A DNA stretch of 33,522 nt from Dehalococcoidia bacterium UBA1152 (GCA_002311285.1 DBZU01000009.1:48321-81842), one strand, 5' to 3'. Counted from the stretch's first letter, positions 8,308 to 17,435 are shown. The notes: a model not told the origin generated them from the sequence alone. Program-made: numbers and translations.

Positions 8308-9645
8308 TTGAGTATACATAAAATTACCTCCATATCAGCTAGAGAAATTCTAGACTCGAGAGGTAACCCGACCGTGGAAGCAGATGTAGAATTGTCTGAT
8401 GGATCCATGGGTAGGGCTTCCGTTCCGTCCGGTGCTAGTACTGGGTCCCGAGAAGCTGTAGAGCTTAGAGATGGGGATAAAAGCAGATATGGGGGTTTTG
8501 GAGTTCTTAATGCCATCACCAACATCAAAACAGAAATTAATCAAGTCCTATTAGGAAATGCATATAAAGACCAGAGATCTTTAGACGAAACCATGATTAA
8601 TTTGGATGGTACTCCAAACAAAAGCCGATTAGGAGCTAATTCAATACTCGCGGTATCAATAGCCTTTGCGCGAGCTTCGGCAAAAAGTAGAGAAGAGAGT
8701 TTATACTCTTACATTGGAAATCAATACGACGGTACAAAACCTAGTAAAGGATATACTGTGCCAGTACCGATGTTTAATATTATCAACGGTGGCAAGCATG
8801 CGTATGAGTCGACAGATTTCCAGGAGTTCATGGTTATTCCAACGGGGTTTGAAACATATAACGAATCATTAAGAGCTGGCGCTGAAATATATCATAATCT
8901 TAAAAAAATACTACAGCAAAGAGGCAAAACCACTATCGTTGGAGACGAAGGTGGATTTGCTCCAAGCTTAAAAAATAACCGGCAGGCTTTAGAATGGCTT
9001 CTTAGTGCAATAGAGGGTGCAGGCTATATACCTGGGACACATTGCTATATAGCCATTGATGTTGCGGCAACAGAGCTTCAAAAAATCGACCCAGCCAAAA
9101 CTGATGAATTTTACTATGACCTAACCAGCATAGATACAATAATGACCTCAGATCAATTGATATCTGTATATGATGATTGGACTCAGAAATACCCCTTAAT
9201 AAGTATCGAAGATGGAATGTCAGAAACAGATTGGACTGGATGGGAAAACATGACTTCTAAGCTTGGACACAAGGTCCAAATTGTTGGAGATGATCTATAC
9301 GCTACTAATACTTCCATAATAAAAAATGGGATTGCTTCAAAGGCCAGCAATGCAGTGCTGATTAAACCGAATCAAATTGGCACTCTTACGGAAACTCTAG
9401 ATGCTATCGCCATGACCCGGGATGCAGGCTGGAGCGCCATAATCAGTCATAGATCTGCTGAAACTGAAGATACTATGATCGCTGATTTAGCTATTGGCAC
9501 CGGTGCTCGACAAATAAAAGCTGGAGCGCCAGCTAGAAGCGAGCGTACGGCAAAATACAATAGGTTATTACACATAGAACAAGAATTGGCTGAGAAAGTT
9601 TATTTCTCAGGAATGTCAGCTTATGAACAAATATTAAGTCCATAG
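8308..9645 (+). CDS. eno: Enolase
   Basis: Enolase converts 2-phosphoglycerate to phosphoenolpyruvate. The 445 residues are somewhat longer than the usual 415-435. Visible motifs are the N-terminal AREILDSRGNPTVEADV, SGASTGSREAVELRDGD, the GDEGGFAPSL block, the magnesium-binding SIEDGM and GDD, and the signature VLIKPNQIGTLTET with the catalytic lysine. Two positions differ from the common form: SHRSAETED where SHRSGETED is usual, and HAYESTDFQEF where HADNNVDIQEF is common. The start is TTG with only a weak upstream GAGCGG. GAPDH follows after 70 bases, making a small glycolytic pair. Confidence 0.96.
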   Translation: MSIHKITSISAREILDSRGNPTVEADVELSDGSMGRASVPSGASTGSREAVELRDGDKSRYGGFGVLNAITNIKTEINQVLLGNAYKDQRSLDETMINLDGTPNKSRLGANSILAVSIAFARASAKSREESLYSYIGNQYDGTKPSKGYTVPVPMFNIINGGKHAYESTDFQEFMVIPTGFETYNESLRAGAEIYHNLKKILQQRGKTTIVGDEGGFAPSLKNNRQALEWLLSAIEGAGYIPGTHCYIAIDVAATELQKIDPAKTDEFYYDLTSIDTIMTSDQLISVYDDWTQKYPLISIEDGMSETDWTGWENMTSKLGHKVQIVGDDLYATNTSIIKNGIASKASNAVLIKPNQIGTLTETLDAIAMTRDAGWSAIISHRSAETEDTMIADLAIGTGARQIKAGAPARSERTAKYNRLLHIEQELAEKVYFSGMSAYEQILSP

Positions 9646-9715
9646 TGTAATTAATGCCAGATATGGTAGAGTCACAGACATAAATTTATTAATTTTACGG
9701 AGAATAGTACAAAGG

Positions 9716-10729
9716 ATGTCCACAAAAATAGGAATAAATGGTTTCGGAAGAATAGGCAGACAGGTATTAAGAGCTATACGGGAGCGTCATCCAAAAACAT
9801 TAGAAGTTGTTGCAATTAATGACCTGACTGACACAAAAACTAACGCTCATCTGTTCAAATATGACACTAATTACGGTATATCACCAGAAACTGTTGAGCA
9901 CACCGAAGACTCAATAGTCATTGGGGGCTATTCGATAGCTGTACTTGCTGAAAGAGACCCTGAAAACCTGCCTTGGGCAAAATTTGGGATAGATGTAGTT
10001 ATAGAATCGACAGGGTTTTTTACAAGTGGTGAGAAAGCCTCCGGACATCTAAAAGGTGGTGCCAAAAAGATTATAATATCGGCTCCGGCAACAGGCGAAG
10101 ACATAACATTGGTGATGGGAGTAAATGAAGATCATTACGATCCAAACAAACACTATGTTTTATCTAACGCATCTTGCACCACCAATTGCATTGCGCCAAT
10201 GGCAAAAGTGATCGATGATGAATTTGGTATAAATCACGGCCTTATGAGCACCATTCATGCATATACTAATGATCAAAAAGTTCTTGATCAAGTGGCATCA
10301 GATTTGCGCCGTGCTAGAGCTGCTGCGATGAACATTATCCCTACCTCCACTGGGGCAGCCAAAGCTGTTGGCCTGGTATTGCCTCATCTTAATGGGAAGA
10401 TACACGGAATGGCTTACAGGGTCCCTACATCAACAGTTTCAGTAACTGATTTCACTGTTGTGCTCAATAAATCTGCTTCAGTAGACGATATTAACGCCGC
10501 ATATATAAAATCATCTGAATCTAATTTAAATGGCATCTTACAATACACTGATGAACCGCTCGTCAGCAGCGACTTCAAGCAAAATACCCATAGCACTATT
10601 ATTGATGGACTTTCAACAATGTCGATGGATGGGAGTTTGGTCAAAGTAGTTGGATGGTATGATAATGAATGGGGTTATAGTTGCAGAACGGCGGACTTAG
10701 CTAACTATATTTCTAGTCGTGGGTTTTAA
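9716..10729 (+). CDS. gap: Glyceraldehyde-3-phosphate dehydrogenase, type I
   Basis: GAPDH oxidises glyceraldehyde 3-phosphate to 1,3-bisphosphoglycerate. The 337 residues are the normal length. Visible are the NAD-binding GINGFGRIGRQVLR at the N-terminus, the catalytic ASCTTNC with Cys154, STIHAYTNDQ, and the C-terminal WYDNEWGYS. The acidic residue in AINDLTD after the second strand fits NAD rather than NADP use. The start is ATG; a GGAG lies 14 bases upstream and AAAGG abuts the start, so the ribosome site is not optimal. It follows enolase; no terminator is obvious after it, but a promoter for pdxS begins about 30 bases later. Confidence 0.97.
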   Translation: MSTKIGINGFGRIGRQVLRAIRERHPKTLEVVAINDLTDTKTNAHLFKYDTNYGISPETVEHTEDSIVIGGYSIAVLAERDPENLPWAKFGIDVVIESTGFFTSGEKASGHLKGGAKKIIISAPATGEDITLVMGVNEDHYDPNKHYVLSNASCTTNCIAPMAKVIDDEFGINHGLMSTIHAYTNDQKVLDQVASDLRRARAAAMNIIPTSTGAAKAVGLVLPHLNGKIHGMAYRVPTSTVSVTDFTVVLNKSASVDDINAAYIKSSESNLNGILQYTDEPLVSSDFKQNTHSTIIDGLSTMSMDGSLVKVVGWYDNEWGYSCRTADLANYISSRGF

Positions 10730-10760
10730 AAGCCAGTTACCAACATATAAAAATATAAGA

Positions 10761-10790
10761 TTGCTTATAAACAAAAACAATGTTTATAAT
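10761..10790 (+). promoter_or_regulatory. Candidate promoter of pdxS-pdxT
   Basis: TTGCTT (10761-10766) and a perfect TATAAT (10785-10790) are 18 bases apart in the 136-base gap before pdxS. A second TATAAT occurs at 10807-10812 but has a poor -35 match. The predicted leader is about 70 bases and ends with a strong AGGAGA ribosome site (10854-10859) seven bases or so before the pdxS ATG. Confidence 0.5.
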
Positions 10791-10865
10791 AACCTGCTGA
10801 ATACCTTATAATATCAAACCTATATTTAATAATATCTACTTGGTGTTAAGTATGAGGAGAACACT

Positions 10866-11783
10866 ATGGCAATAGAGACTAAGTCGGAAAAACAAAATGC
10901 TACACAAACAGCTACTTGGAGAGTTAAGTCGGGTTTAGCTCAAATGCTGAAAGGCGGAGTGATCATGGATGTGGTAACGCCCGATCAAGCAAAAATTGCT
11001 GAGGATGCAGGGGCTTGCGCTGTAATGGCTCTAGAGAGGGTCCCATCTGATATAAGGACTGATGGCGGAGTAGCAAGGATGTCAGACCCAACAATGATAC
11101 GAGGAATAATAAAAGCGGTAACGATACCAGTTATGGCAAAGGCTAGAATAGGCCATTTTGTTGAGGCTCAGACATTAGAGGCTTTAGGTGTTGACTATAT
11201 TGATGAATCAGAAGTGTTAACTCCAGCTGACGAAAACAACCATATTAATAAACATGACTTTAAAGTTCCGTTTGTGTGTGGATGTCGTAATCTAGGAGAA
11301 GCTCTGCGTAGAATAGGCGAAGGAGCAGCTATGATTCGAACTAAAGGGGAAGCGGGAACTGGAAACGTTGTTGAAGCAGTTCGGCATGCACGTTCAGTGT
11401 TGGGAGAGATAACTCGCATACAACACATGGATGCTGCTGAATTAATGGCTACCGCAAGAGACCTGAAAGCGCCCTACGAATTAGTAGCAGAAATCCATGA
11501 AACCGGTAAATTGCCTGTTGTTAATTTTGCAGCCGGTGGTATTGCTACCCCCTCTGACGCGGCCCTTATGATGCAACTCGGTGTTGAAGGAGTATTTGTT
11601 GGCTCAGGCATTTTTAAATCAAATAATCCGCAATTGATGGCTAATGCTATTGTCAAAGCCACGACTCACTATAAAGATCCAGACATAATCGCAGAAGTTT
11701 CAACTGGTTTAGGCGATGCGATGCCTGGACTAGACGTTAGGACTATGCCAGAGGAAGAGCAGCTTGCTACTCGTGGATGGTAG
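10866..11783 (+). CDS. pdxS: Pyridoxal 5'-phosphate synthase subunit PdxS
   Basis: PdxS is the synthase half of the deoxyxylulose-independent route: it joins ribose 5-phosphate, glyceraldehyde 3-phosphate and ammonia to make pyridoxal phosphate. The 305 residues show the TIM-barrel motifs: catalytic Asp35 in VIMDVVTP, the two lysines Lys92 (MAKARIGHF) and Lys160 (RTKGEAGTGNV), and VGSGIFKS in the phosphate site. The N-terminal 18 or so residues are an extra polar tail. A strong Shine-Dalgarno supports the ATG. pdxT follows after 29 bases, and glyceraldehyde phosphate, one of its substrates, is the substrate of the gap product encoded just upstream. Confidence 0.98.
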   Translation: MAIETKSEKQNATQTATWRVKSGLAQMLKGGVIMDVVTPDQAKIAEDAGACAVMALERVPSDIRTDGGVARMSDPTMIRGIIKAVTIPVMAKARIGHFVEAQTLEALGVDYIDESEVLTPADENNHINKHDFKVPFVCGCRNLGEALRRIGEGAAMIRTKGEAGTGNVVEAVRHARSVLGEITRIQHMDAAELMATARDLKAPYELVAEIHETGKLPVVNFAAGGIATPSDAALMMQLGVEGVFVGSGIFKSNNPQLMANAIVKATTHYKDPDIIAEVSTGLGDAMPGLDVRTMPEEEQLATRGW

Positions 11784-11812
11784 CAATATAAGTAAGGCAA
11801 TAAGTTAATAAT

Positions 11813-12394
11813 ATGGTTCGCGTAGGTGTGCTTGCTGTACAAGGAGACTTTCTAGAACATTCCCATGCTCTAGAAAGAGTAGGTTTAGAAACAGTGGAGG
11901 TGCGGCTGCCAAGTCAACTTGACGATGTAGATGGATTGATAATTCCGGGTGGTGAAAGCACTACAATTGTTCAGCTCATTGATATTTATAAATTCCGCGA
12001 TGTATTAAAGGCTAAATCTGACAGCGGATTTCCTATTTGGGGAACCTGTGCTGGGATGATTGTTATGGCAGCAAAACTAACTGATAAACGACCAGATCCT
12101 CTTAAACTGATGGATATAGTCGTCACACGAAATGCTTTTGGAAGACAAGTGGATAGCTTTGAAGCAGATATAACTGTATCAGGAATGTCTGGACCACCGT
12201 TTCGAGCAGTATTTATTCGAGCTCCAATAGTTACTGAAGTTGGTAAAGATGTAAAGGTCTTAGCAAAACTGAAGAATGGAAATGCTGTAGCAGTTCGCCA
12301 AGGGAATCTATTAGCTACTGCTTTTCACCCTGAATTAACAGAGGATTCTCGAATGCATTTAATATTTTCAAAAATGATTAAGGATTCAACATAG
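11813..12394 (+). CDS. pdxT: Pyridoxal 5'-phosphate synthase glutaminase subunit PdxT
   Basis: PdxT is the class I glutamine amidotransferase that releases ammonia into PdxS. The 193 residues carry the catalytic triad: Cys79 in WGTCAGM, and His172 and Glu174 in AFHPELTED. The oxyanion-loop motif IIPGGEST and the N-terminal GVLAVQGDFLEH are typical. Length is normal. It is cotranscribed with pdxS and lies ten bases before the following unknown gene, which may therefore be in the same operon. Confidence 0.98.
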   Translation: MVRVGVLAVQGDFLEHSHALERVGLETVEVRLPSQLDDVDGLIIPGGESTTIVQLIDIYKFRDVLKAKSDSGFPIWGTCAGMIVMAAKLTDKRPDPLKLMDIVVTRNAFGRQVDSFEADITVSGMSGPPFRAVFIRAPIVTEVGKDVKVLAKLKNGNAVAVRQGNLLATAFHPELTEDSRMHLIFSKMIKDST

Positions 12395-12404
12395 ATTATT
12401 AATA

Positions 12405-13322
12405 ATGCTAAAAACCTTCCAGCCTACTGACATTTACAGGTATCTATTGCTAGACAATGTGTATGGAAACAATTTGGCATGCACCAGCATACACCTCGAC
12501 AACCCCAAGGATTCATTGAAATCATTGATATGCGATTGCATAAATGGGACGGTTAAATCAAAAAGTTCCGTTTCAATGCTCAATACAGATGACTTGTCAT
12601 TGATTACTACTTCAGCAATATCTGGTTACGCAACATGGGAGCTTACTAGGATAATAGTAGGCAGAAATGGACTAGACCAGTTACCAATATTACTGACCTC
12701 AATAACCGAAAAGATATCAAGACTTGGAGCTAGTCGTGTATTAGTCACAATCAAAGAAAACGCTGATCTCGGAATGGCTTTAATAAAATCAGGCTTTAAG
12801 TTTTCACATACAGAATCCCTTTACACAGGTAAAAATCTCAAGCTAAACCCCATAAACCTCGATTTGCGTCCGAAAATTGATATCGACGACTTGGCAATAT
12901 TTAGACTATATAATTTGGCAACTCCAATCAAAATCAGATCACTTAATTGTCCAACTTTAGCTGATTGGAAAGCTTTGAATCGCCAACATAAAGATGTTGC
13001 ACATGAGTATGTGATGTCCAATCAAACTGAAGCCAAAATGTATCTAAAAATAATCCGCAACAAAGAATTCAAAATTGTCACAATAATCGTGCATCCACAA
13101 TTGGAATACAATGTTGTGAAACACTTGTTGCAATTTAGTCTATCTATTTTAACTGATACAGATAAGGTGAGAATCTTTATACCAGAATTTCAGACGAGTT
13201 TTAATACTGCAGTTGCAGAAATAGGCTTGCCTCTCAGGGCTAATTTTCAAATTTATAGTTTCCCAATTGCTGCCAGTGAAAAATTATTGACAGAGGAGTC
13301 TGCTGTTGGATTTGTTACATGA
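12405..13322 (+). CDS. Unknown protein, possibly a degenerate tandem GNAT fold
   Basis: I do not recognise this 305-residue protein from a defined family. The N-terminal half ends with LGASRVLVTIKENADLGMALIKSGFKFSHTE, which reads like the last strands of a GNAT acetyltransferase (a residue run before KSGF). The C-terminal half has similar alternating strands and helices, with NVVKHLLQFSLSIL where an acetyl-CoA helix might be. The usual acetyl-CoA loop (R/Q-x-x-G-x-G/A) is absent, so catalytic activity is doubtful. It starts ten bases after pdxT and overlaps the next gene by 17 bases, so it belongs to this operon and may work with the R3H ATPase. No membrane segment or signal peptide is visible. 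Confidence 0.6.
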   Translation: MLKTFQPTDIYRYLLLDNVYGNNLACTSIHLDNPKDSLKSLICDCINGTVKSKSSVSMLNTDDLSLITTSAISGYATWELTRIIVGRNGLDQLPILLTSITEKISRLGASRVLVTIKENADLGMALIKSGFKFSHTESLYTGKNLKLNPINLDLRPKIDIDDLAIFRLYNLATPIKIRSLNCPTLADWKALNRQHKDVAHEYVMSNQTEAKMYLKIIRNKEFKIVTIIVHPQLEYNVVKHLLQFSLSILTDTDKVRIFIPEFQTSFNTAVAEIGLPLRANFQIYSFPIAASEKLLTEESAVGFVT

Positions 13323-14895
13323 TCAACAAACAATTAATGAATCTATAGAAAATCATGATATCCAAACGTTGGTAGAAATATTACCTAGTAATATTAAAGA
13401 CCATTTGGTTTCGCTTGAACAATTGCCCAACCTACTGGAAGTAGTTATCGATCTCGGAAGGGTGCCTCAAGTCAGATTTTCAACAAAAACTAACTCGCTT
13501 GGTGATAGAGAAATAACGTTCGAAGATATAACCCATATAACACAACGAATTGGAGATTTTGGAGGAGACAATCGAGCCGGCATAGAAAGAACTTTACATA
13601 GAATATCGGCAATTCGAAATAGGTCTAACAAAATAATTGGTCTTACGCTCAGAGTAGGCAGAGCAGTTTTTGGCACTATAAAAATCATTGAAGACCTTAT
13701 CCTGACAGGAAAGAGCGCTCTATTATTGGGACGACCTGGAATCGGCAAAACTACGATGCTAAGAGAAGTAGCCCGAGTTCTTGCTGACACAGCTCACAAG
13801 CGAGTAGTTATTGTAGACACTTCAAATGAGATTGCTGGAGATGGAGACATTCCTCATCCAAGCATAGGGAACGCTCGAAGAATGCAAGTATCAACTCCTC
13901 TAAATCAGCATTCCGTGATGATTGAAGCTGTAGAAAATCATATGCCGGAAGTAATAATAATTGATGAAATAGGTACTGAGCTTGAGACAAACGCTGCTAG
14001 AACGATAGCAGAGCGCGGTGTTCAACTAGTTGCGACTGCTCACGGTAACACTCTGCAAAACTTGATTCGTAACCCGACACTTTCAGACCTCATTGGGGGA
14101 ATCCATACAGTCACTCTTGGAGACGATGAGGCTCGTAGAAGACGTAGTCAAAAAACTGTACTTGAGCGACGCTCACCTCCCACTTTTGAAGTTCTAATTG
14201 AGATACAAGGCAGAAACCTTGTTGCCGTTCATCAAGATGTCGCATCAACAGTAGATAAATTATTAAGAGGTTCAACCTTCAAGCCGGACATAAGAAGTGT
14301 CGACGAATCCGGAGCAGTTAAGATTAACGCGGTCTCAAAACAATCTATAATCAATGATAATAGTAACGACCCTGATATCCAGCTCACTAAAGTTACGGAT
14401 AATATTGACTCTGGCGACGTTAAGAATTATGTCAGGACGATCAGAATAATGCCCTATGGCATCAATAAGGGCAGGTTGCAAAAAGCCATTGTTGCTTCAA
14501 GCCTAAAAATTGACCTCGTTAATGATATTAGAAATGCAGATCTATTATTAACGACTAAAAATTACTATAGAAAGCGTACAAAGGCACTGCGTGAAGCTGA
14601 GGATAAAGGTAGGCCCGTATACGTGGTTCGGCGAAACACTTTGCAACAAATAGAACAATTTATTAAAGCTATATCTCGTCCAAATGAATTAAATAGGTCC
14701 ACCCCTGAAATTGCGAACGCTCTAGAAGAAGCTGAAAAAGCTGTAGCTGGGATTAAAGATGGGGGGAAGGAAATAGAACTCAACGCACAAGGTGCTTACA
14801 TTAGACATTTGCAACATGCTATTGCTGATAGGTACGGCATATCATCAACTAGCACAGGACGTGACCCAAAAAGAAAGGTAGTGATTTATAAATAA
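13306..14895 (+). CDS. SpoIIIAA/Ycf45-like AAA ATPase with C-terminal R3H domain
   Basis: This 529-residue ATPase has Walker A GRPGIGKTT (Lys148), a Walker B region ending VIIIDEIGTE, and the ATAHGNTLQNLI block, as in SpoIIIAA and plastid Ycf45 proteins. The central part (about 380-470) is a second conserved module, and the C-terminus (IRHLQHAIADRYG then GRDPKRKVVIYK) is an R3H nucleic-acid-binding domain. Proteins of this build are widespread in Chloroflexota and Cyanobacteria; the role is not established, though binding to single-stranded nucleic acid is likely. The start is TTG at 13306, supported by AGAGGAG seven bases upstream, so it overlaps the preceding gene by 17 bases. tmk follows 51 bases later. 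Confidence 0.88.
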   Translation: MDLLHDQQTINESIENHDIQTLVEILPSNIKDHLVSLEQLPNLLEVVIDLGRVPQVRFSTKTNSLGDREITFEDITHITQRIGDFGGDNRAGIERTLHRISAIRNRSNKIIGLTLRVGRAVFGTIKIIEDLILTGKSALLLGRPGIGKTTMLREVARVLADTAHKRVVIVDTSNEIAGDGDIPHPSIGNARRMQVSTPLNQHSVMIEAVENHMPEVIIIDEIGTELETNAARTIAERGVQLVATAHGNTLQNLIRNPTLSDLIGGIHTVTLGDDEARRRRSQKTVLERRSPPTFEVLIEIQGRNLVAVHQDVASTVDKLLRGSTFKPDIRSVDESGAVKINAVSKQSIINDNSNDPDIQLTKVTDNIDSGDVKNYVRTIRIMPYGINKGRLQKAIVASSLKIDLVNDIRNADLLLTTKNYYRKRTKALREAEDKGRPVYVVRRNTLQQIEQFIKAISRPNELNRSTPEIANALEEAEKAVAGIKDGGKEIELNAQGAYIRHLQHAIADRYGISSTSTGRDPKRKVVIYK

Positions 14896-14946
14896 TTATA
14901 TCCAAATGCTTCTTAGTACTAACTTTACTTATTCTCCCGTAATATT

Positions 14947-15603
14947 ATGTCTATTTTAATTACACTTGAGGGTGTAGACGGCTCAGGAAAATCCACGCAG
15001 GCTAAATTACTAGCAAACAACTTAAATGAAAAAGGTTACAACATTATTTCATTAAGAGAACCAGGTGACACAGAACTGGGGGAAAATTTGCGAGAACTCC
15101 TTAACGACCATCAAGGAACCAATACCTCGATTACTGACTTATCTCAATTATGCTTATTTCTCGCATCAAGGGCTCAGTTGGTTGCAGAAAAAATAGCGCC
15201 TGCTTTATCTGGCACAAACAATATCGTTATATGTGACCGATACATGGATTCCACATTAGCCTACCAGGGATATGGAATGGGTTTTGATATAGAACTCATA
15301 AAAAGGGTTAATTCATACGTAGTAGGTCATTGTAAGCCTAGTCTAACAATACTTATTGATTGTCCAATCAAAGTTTCAGTCTCTAGAACTATAGCTCGAA
15401 CAAAAAAAATGAGTAGATTTGAAGCTAAAGCTAACGATTTTCAGAAACGAGTACGAGAAGGATTTATTTCACTAGCTAATGAAGAACCTAAACGGTGGCA
15501 CGTGGTAGACGGGACATTGAACAAAATAACTCTATCCAAGCAAATTTTGCTTATTGCTGTAAACGCAATTCGGGATCTGTCTGGTCAGAAAACGCCAGAA
15601 TAG
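14947..15603 (+). CDS. tmk: Thymidylate kinase
   Basis: Tmk phosphorylates dTMP to dTDP. The 218 residues contain the P-loop EGVDGSGKSTQ near the N-terminus, LREPGDTELGE in the substrate site, CDRYMDSTLAYQGYG, and a LID with basic residues (RTKKMSRFE). The P-loop lacks the arginine of the eukaryotic type, and the LID carries it instead, as in the Escherichia coli type. The start is ATG; no strong Shine-Dalgarno is visible. Its TAG stop is directly followed by the ATG of the next gene, a zero-base gap that implies coupling. Confidence 0.96.
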   Translation: MSILITLEGVDGSGKSTQAKLLANNLNEKGYNIISLREPGDTELGENLRELLNDHQGTNTSITDLSQLCLFLASRAQLVAEKIAPALSGTNNIVICDRYMDSTLAYQGYGMGFDIELIKRVNSYVVGHCKPSLTILIDCPIKVSVSRTIARTKKMSRFEAKANDFQKRVREGFISLANEEPKRWHVVDGTLNKITLSKQILLIAVNAIRDLSGQKTPE

Positions 15604-16047
15604 ATGATTACTATCTCACAAAAAGCTAAAAATCTAATTCAAGGGAATTATTTAGCTGACCTGGTTAGTTTAATGCCGGACGGATCACCTCATATTGCCC
15701 CAGTTTGGTACAAATACGATGGCAAACATTATCTGATACTTACGGAACCAAACACCACAAAAGTAAGAAACATAAACAACGACGGTAGGATCGCAATTTT
15801 AGTATCGACGCCTTCTCCGCCATATGCATATGTAATGGTAAAGGGGCGCGGGGAAATATCCGAATCCAATCACAGTGAACTATTAACGGAACTGTCCATT
15901 AAATATCTTGGAGAAACGGAAGGCAAGGAATATGCTGATAAAATGCTAGTTTCCAGCGAATTTGTTTTAATTACATTGGTCCCAAACAAAATTATTGAAT
16001 ATTTTGATTCAACTATTATCACTCAACCTAACGCCATTGATAATTGA
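15604..16047 (+). CDS. PPOX-class flavin (FMN or F420)-dependent oxidoreductase-like protein
   Basis: This 147-residue protein has the split-barrel fold of the pyridoxamine-phosphate-oxidase superfamily: YLADLVSLMPDGSPHIAPVW is the common N-terminal strand pair, KVRNINNDGRIAILV the next block, and YAYVMVKGRGEI the third. Such small stand-alone members often use F420 or FMN to reduce various substrates; the cofactor cannot be decided here. The TAG-ATG junction with tmk shows it is translated from the same message. Its last 39 bases overlap the 3' end of the convergent PHP gene. Confidence 0.82.
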   Translation: MITISQKAKNLIQGNYLADLVSLMPDGSPHIAPVWYKYDGKHYLILTEPNTTKVRNINNDGRIAILVSTPSPPYAYVMVKGRGEISESNHSELLTELSIKYLGETEGKEYADKMLVSSEFVLITLVPNKIIEYFDSTIITQPNAIDN

Positions 16048-16740
16048 TTCAGGATTGTCGCATACTAGTTTCTTAGCCCTAGAATGGCCTATTAAGCGAA
16101 CTGCGGCCTGGTAGCCAACGGTTATATTAGGAGCCCGACGTCCAACTGGTCTATGGCAATCAGACGCAATAACATGAACCAAATCATTTTTTATCAGTTG
16201 TTCCGTAAAAGATTTTACATCTTGACCAAATTGACCTATTAAACTGCCCGCCGTAACTTGTGAAATCATACCTTTGTCAATGAAATAGGCTAATCTTGTT
16301 GGATCCTGCTGAATTAGCTCAATTCTTTCCGGATGCGCTAACACAGGAATTAGCCCATCATGCTGCAATTCTAATAAGACATCATCTATATATTTAGGAT
16401 GTCCAAAAAAAGGCAGCTCAATCAACGCGAAATTCGTCCGGTTAATTGTTAAAGATTTGCCTTTTTTAAACATTGCTGGACTGTCTGGATTAAGATGGTT
16501 TTCCATTCCTATCTTTATTTCAATATCAACTCCGTAATTTGCTATATCATGTTGTAACAAATTTAGTGAGCTTGTGACATATTCCACAGACCTTTTTTCA
16601 TTCACATCTCTCATATGCGGAGTAGCAACTAAAACGTCTGTGCCACAACGGCTAGCCTCAAAAACCATTTCTAAAGATTCGGTACTATTTCGTGGCCCAT
16701 CGTCTATTCCAGGTAATATGTGTGCATGAATATCGTACAT
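16009..16740 (-). CDS. CpsB/CapC (YwqE)-type PHP-domain tyrosine phosphatase
   Basis: The protein has 243 residues. The N-terminus MYDIHAHILPGIDDGP is the hallmark of the CpsB/YwqE family of manganese-dependent tyrosine phosphatases with PHP fold. Further metal ligands are seen in LVATPHMRD, LAHPERIELI and IASDCHRP. In Gram-positive bacteria these enzymes remove phosphate from tyrosine kinases that control capsule or exopolysaccharide export. It follows the PIG-L gene after two bases and so shares its transcript. No tyrosine kinase or Wzz-like gene is in the window, so its target here is unknown. Confidence 0.85.
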   Translation of the reverse strand: MYDIHAHILPGIDDGPRNSTESLEMVFEASRCGTDVLVATPHMRDVNEKRSVEYVTSSLNLLQHDIANYGVDIEIKIGMENHLNPDSPAMFKKGKSLTINRTNFALIELPFFGHPKYIDDVLLELQHDGLIPVLAHPERIELIQQDPTRLAYFIDKGMISQVTAGSLIGQFGQDVKSFTEQLIKNDLVHVIASDCHRPVGRRAPNITVGYQAAVRLIGHSRAKKLVCDNPESIINGVRLSDNS

Positions 16741-16742
16741 GT

Positions 16743-17435
16743 TTAAGGACGAAATGTTATACGGCGGAAACTTTCGCCGTATTCATACTTATTTTCAGCG
16801 GCAGATCTACATGCGCTACTTTTAATCCACCCATCAACTGAACTCATATTTGACAATTGACTTGCATGTTGCTTTAAGGCATCAATTTTAATATCTATAT
16901 ATTGTGTTATATCTATCACTTCATTTGGGTTTTCAGATCCCCAAAATAAAACATCCTTCACTTTATGCGTTAAAATGCCCTCCTCTTCATGATGTGGGTA
17001 ATATAATCGGTCGCGAGAATAAGGGTAAACCGCGTCAAGCACGACCTGTCCTGTAACCCTGTGGTCTCTATGAATATAAAAACTTTGTCTGATCGGATCT
17101 GTACATAGAACTACTTCTGGTTGATATTTCCGAATATTCTTCACAATGCGCTCTCGAAACTCAGAGGATTCGTCTAATTCACCATCTGGGTATTTAAAAT
17201 ATATCACTTCATTTAATCCTAAGAGTTTCGAGGCGTTTGCTTGTTCTTTTGCACGAATACCGGCTAATTTTTCTGACGTCATATCAGGATCTGATGATCC
17301 TTTATCACCATTGGTACAAACCAATAGCACTCCTTGTGATCCTTCTATAATCCATCTTGCAATCGTCCCGCCGCATCCTATTTCAGCATCATCAGGATGT
17401 GGGGTTACCACCAAAAATTTGTTAGGAGTGTCCAT
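16743..17435 (-). CDS. PIG-L/LmbE-family zinc deacetylase (MshB/BshB-like)
   Basis: This 230-residue enzyme would remove an acetyl group from an N-acetylglucosamine-type substrate. The zinc site is complete: HPDD at residues 13-16 and HRDH at 122-125. CTNGDKGSSDPD and GIRAKEQANASKLLG are typical of the family. Members include MshB and BshB of low-molecular-weight thiol synthesis, Mca amidases and GlcNAc-PI deacetylase, and sequence alone does not choose among them. It lies near an MshA-like glycosyltransferase and an MshD-like tandem GNAT protein, which favours the thiol idea. ATG start. The 163-base gap upstream serves it and the divergent GNAT gene. Confidence 0.88.
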   Translation of the reverse strand: MDTPNKFLVVTPHPDDAEIGCGGTIARWIIEGSQGVLLVCTNGDKGSSDPDMTSEKLAGIRAKEQANASKLLGLNEVIYFKYPDGELDESSEFRERIVKNIRKYQPEVVLCTDPIRQSFYIHRDHRVTGQVVLDAVYPYSRDRLYYPHHEEEGILTHKVKDVLFWGSENPNEVIDITQYIDIKIDALKQHASQLSNMSSVDGWIKSSACRSAAENKYEYGESFRRITFRP

